Assembly (NCBI RefSeq): GCF_032302195.1
Contig: NZ_CP135275.1
Coordinates: 1,116,001-1,180,000, forward strand
Length of the DNA: 64,000 bases
From: Paenibacillus sp. MMS20-IR301
GTDB lineage: Bacteria > Bacillota > Bacilli > Paenibacillales > Paenibacillaceae
Direction of reading: 5' to 3'
The notes beneath the pieces were generated by a model. The model saw only the letters and a list, made by a program, of their open reading frames with translations, was not told the origin of the DNA and did not search any database. The position numbers and the translations under genes are program-made. Of this stretch, positions 36,501 to 44,521 are shown in pieces; position 1 is the stretch's first letter, and each line of letters opens with the position of its first letter.

Positions 36501-39000
36501 CAACGATAAATTCAATGATCTGCAGTGGAAAGGGGCAGCTAATGTTCTCTATACACTGTTCTGCCATTCCTGGACTGAGCCTTGGGATACACTGCAGGAA
36601 TGGTTCGGCACTTCAATTGAAGCGAGCTTGAAGACAGGAGATCTGCTCTATCTGGCCCATTCCGCCTTCTATGTGAATCTCTGGAACCCGTCGATGGATA
36701 TTGCGGCCACTCTGCAGGAGAGTGCCCGCACCATCTCAATGATAGAGAACACGAAATATAAAGAATCACTGGCCACAGCACAGCTGGCCCGGCAATATTT
36801 CCTGAGCCTGGCCGGTGAACTGGCTGAGCGGACCTCATTCAACAGTGAACAGTTCAGCGAAGAGGTATATTTGCGTGAGCTCGGCGAGGCTAAATATTAT
36901 TCAGGAATTGCCATTTACTATATCTACAAAATGAAGCTGTTATTCACTTACGAGCAGCATCATGAGGCGCTGAAGTATATTGACAAAGCCTACCCGATCA
37001 TCGGCACGCTGGCCGGTTCAGCTTTTATGGAAGAATTCGCTTTATACACCTTCCTGAATCTGGCCTATGCCTATAAGGATTTATCCCTGAACGGCAAACG
37101 TAAGGCAAAGTCGAGAATGCGCAAGGAATTCGGCCGGGTCCGCAAATGGGCCAAGCATGCCCCCGGTACCTTCCTGCAGCATGAGTATTTAATGCGGGCC
37201 GAATGGGCCCGGATTGCCGGTGCCGATGATAAGGCCGGCCATTACTATGACCTGGCGATCGAAACCAGCGAGCAAGGGAGCTTTGTCCGGTATAAGGCGC
37301 TCAGCAATGAGCTGGCGGCGAGATTTTATTATCATAAGGAGTTCAATGAATTCGCAGCCTATCTGCTCAGGCAATCCGCTTATTACTATTCGGTCTGGGG
37401 GGCCAAAGAGAAGATTAAGTTCCTCAATGAACAGTACCCGTCAATCATCAGGAAGATCAACACCAAGGAGTTTCTGCACGGGCGAACCGTTACAGATTTC
37501 ACTGAAAGTATTGATCTGAACTCGATGATTATGGCTTCCCAGGCGATCTCGAAGGAAATCGAGCTGAACAATCTGCTAGAGGCACTGATGGAGATTGTAA
37601 TCAAAAATGCGGGGGCGCAGCGGGGCTGCATCCTGATGATTTCCAGTGCAAACCTGCTGGTCGAAGGGGAGTATAAAGCGGATACCGACCGGATTTCGGT
37701 AGCAATGCATGAGGCCTCGCGGCTGGAGCATTTGCCGTTATCGATCATTAAGCAGGTGGAAGAGAGCAGAGAGAGCCTCATCTATAATGACGCATACTCC
37801 GAGACTCCATTCGTGAATGATCCTTATATTGTTCGGCATCAGCCGAAATCCATGGTCTGTATGCCGCTGATCAACCAGAACAAGACGATTGCCATCATCT
37901 ATCTGGAGAATAATCTGGTTACTGGTGTATTCACCAAGGAGCGGATGAAGATTATCAATCTGCTCTCCAGGGAAATGGTCTTCTCGCTGGAGAATGCCAG
38001 CCTCTATTCCGAGCTGGAGCGTTCGGAGGAGAAATACCGGGAGCTGGTCAACAATCTGCAGGACGGGATCTTTATTACCCAGGACAACCGCTGCAAATAT
38101 GTGAATGAGGCGCTTGCGCAGATGCTGGGCTATGAGATGGACGAAATGCTGGATCAGCCGTTTGAGAACTTCATCAGCCCTTCCGACCGCGATAAGGTCA
38201 TGCACTATTACGCAAGGCGTGTTGAAGGCAAGCAGGCGCCTTATGAGTATGAGACCCGGCTGGTTCACAAGGATAAGACCCGTGAGCTGATTGTGATTCA
38301 TAAGGTAATCCGGATTATGTATATGGACAGGCCGGCAATTCAGGGAACCGTCAAGGATATTACCGAACGGAAGAAGGCGGAAGAAGAGCTGCGGAGGCAT
38401 AAAGAGCATCTGGAAGAGCTTGTAGTGGAGCGGACGAAGGAGCTGGAATTCAATAATAAGGAATTGAACAAGTATATCGGGCTGATTGAACAGATTTCAA
38501 TTACCGATGAGCTGACCGGACTGTATAACCGCAGATATTTCAACAAGCTGTTCCTGGAAGAGGTAGAGAAGGCAGCTGCGGTGAAGCAGCATTTGACCTA
38601 CCTGATGCTCGATATTGATTATTTCAAAAAATACAATGATACGTACGGGCACTATGAAGGTGATACTGTACTGCGCAGAGTCGGGCAGCTGCTGAAAGAG
38701 CTGGCTGAGTGGGCCGGCGGGGTAGCCTTCCGCCTGGGCGGGGAGGAATTCGGAATTATGGTCACCGGCTTCACCCCGCAGCAGTCCCGGGATTACGCCG
38801 AAATGATCCGCAGAAGCATTGCCGAGCTGCGGATTCAGCATGATCTTAGCCCGGAATACGGGCGGATTACGGTGTCCATTGGTGTAGCCGCTGTTCTTGT
38901 GGATGGACTCCGCGAGGAGGATATCTACAAGCTGGGCGATGATGCACTGTATCAATCCAAAGCAGAGGGCCGGAACTGTGTCACGCTGTTTGAGCAATAA
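33577..39000 (+). CDS. Ser/Thr kinase-AAA ATPase-TPR-GAF-PAS-diguanylate cyclase
   Basis: 1807 residues. Kinase domain (~1-270): VILKVLK lysine, catalytic loop IHKDIKPSNI, Mg-binding DFD in place of DFG, SPEQTGRMNRN. AAA_16/STAND-type ATPase (~295-560): Walker A GDAGVGKTALV, Walker B LVLFLDDLQWAD. A helical TPR-like middle (~740-1300), GAF (~1330-1480), PAS (~1490-1615), a coiled coil (~1610-1650) and GGDEF (~1650-1807; FRLGGEEFG). No RxxD inhibitory site precedes GGEEF. The kinase-ATPase-GAF arrangement usually ends in a histidine kinase; here the output is c-di-GMP synthesis. Confidence 0.9.
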   Translation: MIANGNYQILETISDHNIKAVYRCSEASTGETVILKVLKAEFTGTEAVMRFKQEYKLLSELSRHTTGVIRPLKLEEVNGLYIMVLEDISGRSLKQILVQEKPEQKELLQLAVKVVDILASIHEQNVIHKDIKPSNIIWNREQDIVQVIDFDLAVKLSKERREFQNSGVLEGSLLYISPEQTGRMNRNIDYRSDYYSLGVVLYEMMTGLRPFDAPEMLEQIYSIIAKEAVPPYMATGGKVSSGLSAVIMKLMEKSSEDRYRSAYGIKADLKKCLAETEEFVIGAEDRRDTFRIPQKIVGRQQELTRLVGAFRSSVKASSQLMLISGDAGVGKTALVHELHQTISREKGLFAEGKFDQYNKNIPYSALIQAFRRLISQLLESPDEDYKSYISRSLNQALDGNGRVIAGLIPELSALIQVQPDPEPLGPSEETNRFFMSFAKFVEGIIRNDKPLVLFLDDLQWADYSSLQLVEKLMLDNHLQRLFVILSYRQNEIHEGHPLFASIAKIEKNREVSRIHLSPLKEEDVQSLIADALYSTTDRVQELSGLVYKRSKGNSFFLTEILKDLHKRGLFYFDKLSGEWNWRLAQIASLPVNDNVVDFLVGQLQTLPEEVRSILMLSSAIGSEFDYSMLTLIADAPPEAIAAAVGRAVQEEFILPSDHRYAIFAGALGEPGGLPVQTGIRLKFAHDRIQQAFYQLLDAERGKKLHLSIGRLLLKNLDRGEVEEKLVDIAAHMNKGLEYISDSNERDEVIALNLRAAQKAKAGFGYDSAFLLLEAAITLLPPDSWSSDRGRTPEIYRVYAECSYLTHHVEQAEQACSLLLAHTTDPLGLAEIYEMQANHYMYLGMMPESIASGRRGLQVLGIHIPAKAGMVSVLKELLVIKAALRGRSPEGIFASPEMKDPQMKLVMRLLINFIPPSFISGETSLFGLVVLKKVGLTLKYGNSPESALAFIGYAMLLSGFGDTKGAFEFGRLGIRINDKFNDLQWKGAANVLYTLFCHSWTEPWDTLQEWFGTSIEASLKTGDLLYLAHSAFYVNLWNPSMDIAATLQESARTISMIENTKYKESLATAQLARQYFLSLAGELAERTSFNSEQFSEEVYLRELGEAKYYSGIAIYYIYKMKLLFTYEQHHEALKYIDKAYPIIGTLAGSAFMEEFALYTFLNLAYAYKDLSLNGKRKAKSRMRKEFGRVRKWAKHAPGTFLQHEYLMRAEWARIAGADDKAGHYYDLAIETSEQGSFVRYKALSNELAARFYYHKEFNEFAAYLLRQSAYYYSVWGAKEKIKFLNEQYPSIIRKINTKEFLHGRTVTDFTESIDLNSMIMASQAISKEIELNNLLEALMEIVIKNAGAQRGCILMISSANLLVEGEYKADTDRISVAMHEASRLEHLPLSIIKQVEESRESLIYNDAYSETPFVNDPYIVRHQPKSMVCMPLINQNKTIAIIYLENNLVTGVFTKERMKIINLLSREMVFSLENASLYSELERSEEKYRELVNNLQDGIFITQDNRCKYVNEALAQMLGYEMDEMLDQPFENFISPSDRDKVMHYYARRVEGKQAPYEYETRLVHKDKTRELIVIHKVIRIMYMDRPAIQGTVKDITERKKAEEELRRHKEHLEELVVERTKELEFNNKELNKYIGLIEQISITDELTGLYNRRYFNKLFLEEVEKAAAVKQHLTYLMLDIDYFKKYNDTYGHYEGDTVLRRVGQLLKELAEWAGGVAFRLGGEEFGIMVTGFTPQQSRDYAEMIRRSIAELRIQHDLSPEYGRITVSIGVAAVLVDGLREEDIYKLGDDALYQSKAEGRNCVTLFEQ

Positions 39001-39089
39001 AGAATGATCAGCAGATCTGCCATGGTACTGCAGCTCCGGTGGATTTGTTGATCTGCTGTAAAAATATAAATTCAGGAGCTGTTAAAGCC

Positions 39090-39932
39090 ATGAGCAACGT
39101 AAACGAAACAGAAATGGAGCAATTGCTGCAATCCTTAAAAATATCTTTACCTCTGGTACAGCGTCTATTCCCAATAGATGTAATGTTTGCCTTAGCCGAT
39201 ACGGATAAGTTCATTTATTATCTGCCGGGGACAGAATTGGATATCCGCATACAAGAAGGGGCAGCGATTCCGCAGAACGGGGGAATTCGGACTGCGCTGG
39301 TCAAGGGAGAAGAGGTCAGTGCTAACATTCCAAAAGAAATCTACGGGTTGCCCTTCAAATCATCATCTATGCCGATCCATGACCAGAACGGGGCGATAGC
39401 AGGTGTGTTTACTATCGGAATCAGTCTTAGTAATCAGGAAACGCTTAGTGAAGCGGCAAATGCTCTGGCAGTGACCTCTGAAGAAATCAGCTCGACTTCT
39501 GAGGAGATCGCGGGAACAGCTTCTGATCTTGCCAACACAGTAAATGATCTGAAGGAGCTGGGCCAGCGGGTAGTAACGGATCTTCAGCAAACAGACGAGA
39601 TTCTGGAGTTCATCCGTAAGGTGGCAGACAACTCCAATCTGCTGGGCTTAAATGCTGCGATAGAAGCGGCACATGCTGCTGAACATGGACGGGGCTTCGG
39701 CATTGTTGCGCAAGAGATCCGCAAAATGTCAGTATCCAGCGCTTCATCAGCTAAGGATATTGCCGGTATCCTGCAGTTGATCAAGCAGAATATCAGCCAG
39801 ATGGATGCCATACTCATGGATTGTCTGGCCCAAAGCGAACGTCAGGCTGCAGCTACTGAGGAGATCACCGCTTCAATGCAGCAGCTCGCTGCTTCAGCTG
39901 TAGAGATAGAGAAGATCGCAAGGCTGATCTGA
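39090..39932 (+). CDS. Soluble methyl-accepting receptor, YfmS-like
   Basis: 280 residues, no membrane segment. ATG 39090 is 11 nt after CAGGAG. The N-terminal ~125 residues form a small PAS/Cache-like sensor (LADTDKFIYYLPGTELDIR; MPIHDQNGAIAGVFTIGIS). The rest is a shortened MCP signalling hairpin with the tip [21 protein letters not shown], the same size and layout as Bacillus YfmS, a soluble receptor. It follows the kinase-cyclase gene by 90 nt and may be in the same transcript. Confidence 0.85.
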   Translation: MSNVNETEMEQLLQSLKISLPLVQRLFPIDVMFALADTDKFIYYLPGTELDIRIQEGAAIPQNGGIRTALVKGEEVSANIPKEIYGLPFKSSSMPIHDQNGAIAGVFTIGISLSNQETLSEAANALAVTSEEISSTSEEIAGTASDLANTVNDLKELGQRVVTDLQQTDEILEFIRKVADNSNLLGLNAAIEAAHAAEHGRGFGIVAQEIRKMSVSSASSAKDIAGILQLIKQNISQMDAILMDCLAQSERQAAATEEITASMQQLAASAVEIEKIARLI

Positions 39933-39947
39933 ATAGCGCATACGTCA

Positions 39948-39975
39948 CAAAGCCCGTGGGTCCCCACGGGCTTGT
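39948..39975. terminator. Bidirectional terminator
   Basis: AAGCCCGTGGG/CCCACGGGCTT hairpin between the convergent receptor and asparaginase genes. T/A tracts on both sides are short. Confidence 0.65.
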
Positions 39976-39995
39976 TGGTATTTATATAAGATTGC

Positions 39996-41033
39996 TTAAT
40001 ACTCGTTAAACATCGCGGCGATTTCATCGTAGCTGGTCGTTTGGGTCAAGGCCAGGGACAGCAGAATTCTTGCTTTCTGCGGGACAAGGCTGTTGCAGGG
40101 GATTGAATTGGCAGACAGATCAATATATGAATCCTTGAGCGTGATTCCGCTGGAGATCCGTGAACAGCGGACTACCGGAATATTATTGTTCTTGAGCTCG
40201 CCGACCTTATCAATCCACGGCTTGCTGTATATCCCTCCGCCTGCTCCGGCTATCACAATTCCCTTTGAGATGGTAGCGAGATAATCAAGAATGCCGGGAT
40301 TCGCATCCACGTGGAAGTAGGCTACGGAGACTTCCGGCAGCTCTGCCAAGGCAGAGACATTAAATTGTGCGTCTGTAGTATGCTTCTTGAGGGAACGGGT
40401 GTAGAAGAAAGCCTGCGCGTCACGCATATAGCCAAGACAGCCGAAATCACGCTCATCAAAGGCATTGGCTTTGAAGGTATTCACCTTCTGCACATCCCGG
40501 CCGCTATAGATGCCTTCGGCAAATACAACCATTACCCCCTGCCCGGATGCATCCGGATTGGCTGCGAGCGCTACAGACTGATACAGATTCAGCGGCCCGT
40601 CTGCACTAATTGCCGTAGCCGGCCGCATGGACCCGGTGATAATGACCGGCTTGTCGGTTTTGAGCACCAGGTTCAGAAAGTAAGAGGTCTCATCCAGGGT
40701 ATCTGTGCCGTGGGTGATTACGAAGCCGTGCACATCCTCCCGGAGTGCGAGCGTATTAATGAGTGCTGCGAGCGTCAGCCAGTGCTCACTGGTAATATCC
40801 GCACTGCACAGATTGCTGACCTGCACGCCGGCGCAATTGGCTACCCGCTCCAGGTGCGGCACACTGTCCAGCAGATCTTGAACCGGCAGGGCACCCGGCT
40901 CGTAATTTAATGTTTTATGCGCTTCACCGCTGCCGGCAATGGTGCCGCCGGTAGCAAGGATAACTACATTTTTGAGGCTGGGATTATAAAAAGGGGAAGC
41001 TTTAAAATTAACTTCAGGAGCTGGAATAATCAT
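39996..41033 (-). CDS. L-asparaginase (type II-like)
   Basis: 345 residues, ATG after GAAAGGAAATGACCT. Both catalytic threonine motifs are present: VVILATGGTIAGSG and VITHGTDTLDETSYF, plus ITGSMRPATAISADGP. Hydrolyses asparagine to aspartate and ammonia. The type II sequence pattern is clear but no signal peptide precedes the catalytic domain, so a cytoplasmic location is likely unless export is non-classical. Confidence 0.93.
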   Translation of the reverse strand: MIIPAPEVNFKASPFYNPSLKNVVILATGGTIAGSGEAHKTLNYEPGALPVQDLLDSVPHLERVANCAGVQVSNLCSADITSEHWLTLAALINTLALREDVHGFVITHGTDTLDETSYFLNLVLKTDKPVIITGSMRPATAISADGPLNLYQSVALAANPDASGQGVMVVFAEGIYSGRDVQKVNTFKANAFDERDFGCLGYMRDAQAFFYTRSLKKHTTDAQFNVSALAELPEVSVAYFHVDANPGILDYLATISKGIVIAGAGGGIYSKPWIDKVGELKNNNIPVVRCSRISSGITLKDSYIDLSANSIPCNSLVPQKARILLSLALTQTTSYDEIAAMFNEY

Positions 41034-41088
41034 AGGTCATTTCCTTTCACATTAAACAGAATGAAGAGTTCAGGTTAACTTTGAATGT

Positions 41089-41116
41089 ATTATAACATAC
41101 GATTTCAGAGGGACAA
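41089..41116 (-). promoter_or_regulatory. Sigma-A promoter of the asparaginase gene
   Basis: On the minus strand TTGTCC (41111-41116), 16 nt, TATAAT (41089-41094), 55 nt before the start codon. Confidence 0.65.
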
Positions 41117-41214
41117 TCATCTGTTTTTGCCCCTGTTTTTCCCTGCAAAGAAATAGTCAGTTAATGCAAACCATATTAAGGTATAATAGGATAAATATAA
41201 ATGGGAGGATATGT

Positions 41215-42138
41215 ATGTTTACGATTGAACAAGTAGCACAGGGAGTGTGGGCGGCGGTGGTCACCCCGGGCAGCGGCGCAGTGGGCAATGCTTCAATTAT
41301 TGATCTGGGTGATTTCACGGTAATTGTGGATACCTTCAGTCTGCCTGAGGCTGCGAAAGGACTGCGTATGCAGGCAGAGCAGCTGACCGCCAAGCCGGTC
41401 AAATACATAATTAATACACATTATCACGGAGATCATCATTACGGGAATCAGGAGTTTGCCGATTGCATTATTATCTCTACAGAGCAGACGCGGGAAGTGC
41501 TGACAAGTAATGCACCACCGGAGCTGAAGGTATGGCTGGAATCTCTGCAGAAGCAGATTACAGCATTGCAGGAAGACTGGGAGGTAGCGGCTGAACAGCG
41601 TCTGAAGGAAGACCTTGGGTATGAAATTGCCGAAAAAGAGGCCCTGCTGAAGGCGGCACCCGGCATCCGCAGGGTTACGGCAGGGGTAACGTTCCAGGAT
41701 ACAATGGATATACATGGATCTGCCAGAAGCATACAGCTGCTCACCTACGGGGGCGGACATACATGCAGTGATGCCATGGTGTACATAGCGGATGTACAAG
41801 TCTTGATCGCCGGAGATCTGGGGCTGAATCAGTCTCATCCTGCAATGCTGCACGGGTTCCCTGAAGCATGGGCCGGAATCCTGGAACGGATTGGACAGGA
41901 TATTGATTTCAAGGTGCTGATTCCCGGACACGGAGGGGTTGCCGGACCGGAGTGCCTCCAGGAAATGCTGAGTTATCTTAAGGCAATTCAAAGCTACGCG
42001 GCAGCTGCGGTGCAGAGCGGGACAAGTGCCGATGACTGGCTTGCCGGAGGCATCCCGGCGCCGTTCCATGAATGGACGTTCAGCCACGTCTTCAGCTGGA
42101 ATTTCCGCTGGTTGTACAATCAGTATAGCCGGAACTGA
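41215..42138 (+). CDS. MBL-fold metallo-hydrolase
   Basis: 307 residues. ATG 41215 follows GGGAGGA at 5 nt; a longer upstream reading lacks a ribosome site. Metal-binding motif HYHGDHHYG (HxHxDH) after IIDLGDFTVIVDT, second-site His in YGGGHTCSDAMV, Asp in IAGDLG, and final His in VLIPGHGG. A zinc hydrolase, substrate unknown; the insert between the motifs (EVLTSN...ALLKAAPG) is longer than in beta-lactamases. A TATAAT box lies at 41182-41187. The acetyltransferase gene follows 14 nt later. Confidence 0.9.
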   Translation: MFTIEQVAQGVWAAVVTPGSGAVGNASIIDLGDFTVIVDTFSLPEAAKGLRMQAEQLTAKPVKYIINTHYHGDHHYGNQEFADCIIISTEQTREVLTSNAPPELKVWLESLQKQITALQEDWEVAAEQRLKEDLGYEIAEKEALLKAAPGIRRVTAGVTFQDTMDIHGSARSIQLLTYGGGHTCSDAMVYIADVQVLIAGDLGLNQSHPAMLHGFPEAWAGILERIGQDIDFKVLIPGHGGVAGPECLQEMLSYLKAIQSYAAAAVQSGTSADDWLAGGIPAPFHEWTFSHVFSWNFRWLYNQYSRN

Positions 42139-42152
42139 TGAAGGAGGAATAA

Positions 42153-42998
42153 ATGATGCTGAAGCTGGATAGCCGGAACTATGCTGCTGCTTCGCTTGCA
42201 CTTGAGAGCGTGCATATCAATACATTGTTTGCCGGTGCAGTGCTTAAAGGAGAGACTTCAGGTGAAGTGTATGTGGACAACCTGCAGCAGCCCCGGACTT
42301 TTTATGTAGCCCATGCTTATGGAATGTCGCTGGTATTTGGAGATTCCGGCAACGCTGATTTTAACAGGAGCCTATGTGACTATATCACCAATAAGGCCGG
42401 GGAGAGGCATTCAACTGAGTGGCTGCAGGCTGATCCGGCCGGAGACTGGACTCCCCTGATTGATTCTATCCGCTCTATGCATAACAGTACACTGAAACAG
42501 TCGGCTAACCTGCCGGAAGCGGAGGATTTAAGAAGAATAGAACGGAATACAAGGGTCAATTTCACGTTTAACCGCGAAGCGTATGTGCTGGCTAAAGAGC
42601 AATGGTTCCGGCATGATGCCGAGATCGTAAGGATGACTGCAGAACTGTTCTCAAACCAGGACGGTGGGGTAATTGCGCGGTTCTTCTGGCGGGATCAAGA
42701 GCATTTCCTCACATCAGGAGCAGGGTTTACTCTGCTGCATGAAGGGAAGAATGCCTCGACGGCATTCTCGGCTTACCGTACAGAGAATCAGCTGGAGATC
42801 GGGATTGAATCTGCAGCAGCACACCGCGGCCGGCATTATGCCTTCTCAGTCTGCGCTGCCCTGATCGATTATTGCCTGGAGCACGGGCTGGAGCCGGTGT
42901 GGGGCTGCCGCCAGGAGAATGAGCCTTCTTACAGGCTGGCGCAGAAGCTGGGCTTCCGTGTATCGCTGACCCTGCCATACTACCGCTTGGCACAGTAA
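42153..42998 (+). CDS. GNAT-type acetyltransferase (GNAT_acetyltran family)
   Basis: 281 residues, ATG after AAGGAGG. The N-terminal two thirds match the pfam12746-like group (NTLFAGAVLKGETSGEVYVD; FYVAHAYGMSLVFGDSGN), and the C-terminal third is the acetyl-CoA region (AAAHRGRHYAFSVCAALIDYC, ending NEPSYRLAQKLGF). Co-transcribed with the MBL hydrolase. Substrate unknown. Confidence 0.85.
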   Translation: MMLKLDSRNYAAASLALESVHINTLFAGAVLKGETSGEVYVDNLQQPRTFYVAHAYGMSLVFGDSGNADFNRSLCDYITNKAGERHSTEWLQADPAGDWTPLIDSIRSMHNSTLKQSANLPEAEDLRRIERNTRVNFTFNREAYVLAKEQWFRHDAEIVRMTAELFSNQDGGVIARFFWRDQEHFLTSGAGFTLLHEGKNASTAFSAYRTENQLEIGIESAAAHRGRHYAFSVCAALIDYCLEHGLEPVWGCRQENEPSYRLAQKLGFRVSLTLPYYRLAQ

Positions 42999-43008
42999 GG
43001 ACCTGCAA

Positions 43009-43138
43009 TGACTTGCGGACACCAGCGCCGTTCTTTTACCGGAAAAGTGGCGTCAGCCCATGAAAAGCGGCGGATAAGGTCCGTGGTGTCCGCAAGACCA
43101 TCCAAAAGGGCTATTTTGAGCGAATAAAGGCTGTGGTT
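43009..43138 (+). repeat. Nested palindromic intergenic repeat, family 1, copy C (5'-truncated)
   Basis: Starts just after the acetyltransferase stop and lacks the first left half-site. It retains TTGCGGACACCAGCGCCGTT, ACCGGAAAAGTGG, ATGAAAAGCGGCGG, ATAAGGTCCGTGGTGTCCGC and GAGCGAATAAAGGCTGTGG. Same orientation as copy A. Confidence 0.72.
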
Positions 43139-43209
43139 ACGTATAACATTATACTCATAGCACAAGCAAAGGGCGCTGAATACGCTCTTTTTTTATTGAG
43201 TTTTATATA

Positions 43210-43228
43210 GATAATGATTATCATTATC
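43210..43228. promoter_or_regulatory. Fur box upstream of the AraC-type siderophore regulator
   Basis: GATAATGATTATCATTATC, one base away from the classical 19-bp Fur consensus, 78 nt before the regulator start. Confidence 0.9.
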
Positions 43229-43305
43229 ATATTCACTATATTCCAATAATATATGATTAACCGCTGCACGGCGGCAAATTGTACGATAAGAACGGGGGGA
43301 CAGCT

Positions 43306-44478
43306 GTGAAGCAGGGGAAGCGGGTCAGTCTGAACGTAATCCGGGATTATATCGCGGAGCATTATCATGAACCGCTGTCCCTGGATCAGCTGGCCGGGAT
43401 GGCCGGGCTGCGGCCGAAGTATTTTGGCGAATTGTTCAAAAAAACCTTCGGGCAGAGTCTGATGGATTATCTGACCGGCCTGAGAATGGGCAGAGCGAAG
43501 CAGTATTTGCAGGAATCGGATTATCTGCTGCGCGAAATTGCCCATAAGGTCGGCTATAGCGATGAGTTCTATTTCAGCCGTAAATTTAAAAAGGAGACAG
43601 GAGTTGCCCCCTCGGCATTCATCAGGCAGCCGCTGCGGCGGATCGCCGCCTGCTCGGCTGCTGCGGTCGGCCAGCTGCTTGCCCTGGATATCATCCCGGT
43701 AGCCGCGCCGCTTGATGCCAAATGGACCTCTTATTATTACAACAAGTATTATGAGGCTATTGAGATTCATCTCCGGGTCGATCTGATGGATCAGGAGCTT
43801 GAACGGGATAAGCTGATTAAGTCCAGAACAGATGCCATCATCGGCCATGATGCCTGGGACCCGCAGTGGGAGGAGCATCTGCTGCGTAACAGCCAGAATC
43901 TGTTCATTCCCCGGGAAGAAGAGCGCTGGGATGAACAGCTCCGGGCGATTGCCGTATTTCTGGGCAGAGAGCTGCAGCTTGAATTGTGGCTTCAGCGGTT
44001 CGCGGCCAGGTCTGCCCTGGCCAGAGAACAGGTGGCTGCCGTGGCTGGAGAGGAACGCTGCATGGTGCTGCGGCTGTACGAAGGTGAATTGCATGCTTAC
44101 TGCAACAGGGGGATCCGGGATGTGATCTTTGGCGAGCTGGCCCTGAGGCCGGCATATACACGCGGAGGTCCGCTGTACAACGAGCCGGTCACACTTGAGG
44201 AGGTCCGCTTATTGAATCCGGAGCGTTTAATGCTTATTATCTGTCCGGACTTCACCACCAGAAGGCACTGGCTGAGCCTGCAGCACAGCGGCAGCTGGCG
44301 CAGCCTGAGTGCTGTACAGGCAGGGAAGGTAGATCTGCTGCCATCGGATCCCTGGTTTGAATATTCGGCGGTTGCCCTCGACCGCATGCTGGAAGAGGCG
44401 GTGCTGATGCTGACAGGAAATAGTCCAAACCCTGAGCAGGATACTGTCCATGGCTACCCTGCGGTCTATCCTTTATAA
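43306..44478 (+). CDS. AraC-family regulator with siderophore-binding domain (Btr-like)
   Basis: About 390 residues, GTG start after a G-rich ribosome site. The AraC/XylS double helix-turn-helix is N-terminal (~8-108: LSLDQLAGMAGLRPKYFGELFKK; LLREIAHKVGYSDEFYFSRKFK). The remaining ~275 residues resemble a periplasmic binding protein of the FeuA/BtuF type (IAACSAAAVGQLLALDIIPV; LIKSRTDAIIGHD; KVDLLPSDPWFEYS). Bacillus Btr has the same HTH plus binding-protein logic and activates siderophore uptake when the ferri-siderophore is bound. A Fur box precedes it and its likely target follows. Confidence 0.87.
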   Translation: MKQGKRVSLNVIRDYIAEHYHEPLSLDQLAGMAGLRPKYFGELFKKTFGQSLMDYLTGLRMGRAKQYLQESDYLLREIAHKVGYSDEFYFSRKFKKETGVAPSAFIRQPLRRIAACSAAAVGQLLALDIIPVAAPLDAKWTSYYYNKYYEAIEIHLRVDLMDQELERDKLIKSRTDAIIGHDAWDPQWEEHLLRNSQNLFIPREEERWDEQLRAIAVFLGRELQLELWLQRFAARSALAREQVAAVAGEERCMVLRLYEGELHAYCNRGIRDVIFGELALRPAYTRGGPLYNEPVTLEEVRLLNPERLMLIICPDFTTRRHWLSLQHSGSWRSLSAVQAGKVDLLPSDPWFEYSAVALDRMLEEAVLMLTGNSPNPEQDTVHGYPAVYPL

Positions 44479-44488
44479 TCCCTATTAA

Positions 44489-44507
44489 TGAGAATGATTA
44501 TCACTTA
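44489..44507. promoter_or_regulatory. Fur box upstream of the siderophore-binding lipoprotein
   Basis: TGAGAATGATTATCACTTA, a good inverted-repeat Fur site 15 nt before the start codon, just downstream of a TATAAT at 44474-44479. Confidence 0.85.
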
Positions 44508-44521
44508 GGGGGAGAATCAAC

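Noticed and set aside
40311..40910. 199-codon open frame antisense to asparaginase
   Set aside because: The asparaginase frame has complete catalytic motifs; the antisense product has no recognisable feature.
39996..41033. Periplasmic/secreted asparaginase
   Set aside because: The N terminus (MIIPAPEVNFKASPFYN) has no signal peptide or lipobox.
43111..44094. 327-codon frame antisense to the AraC-type siderophore regulator
   Set aside because: Runs through the Fur box and against a clear AraC/binding-protein frame.
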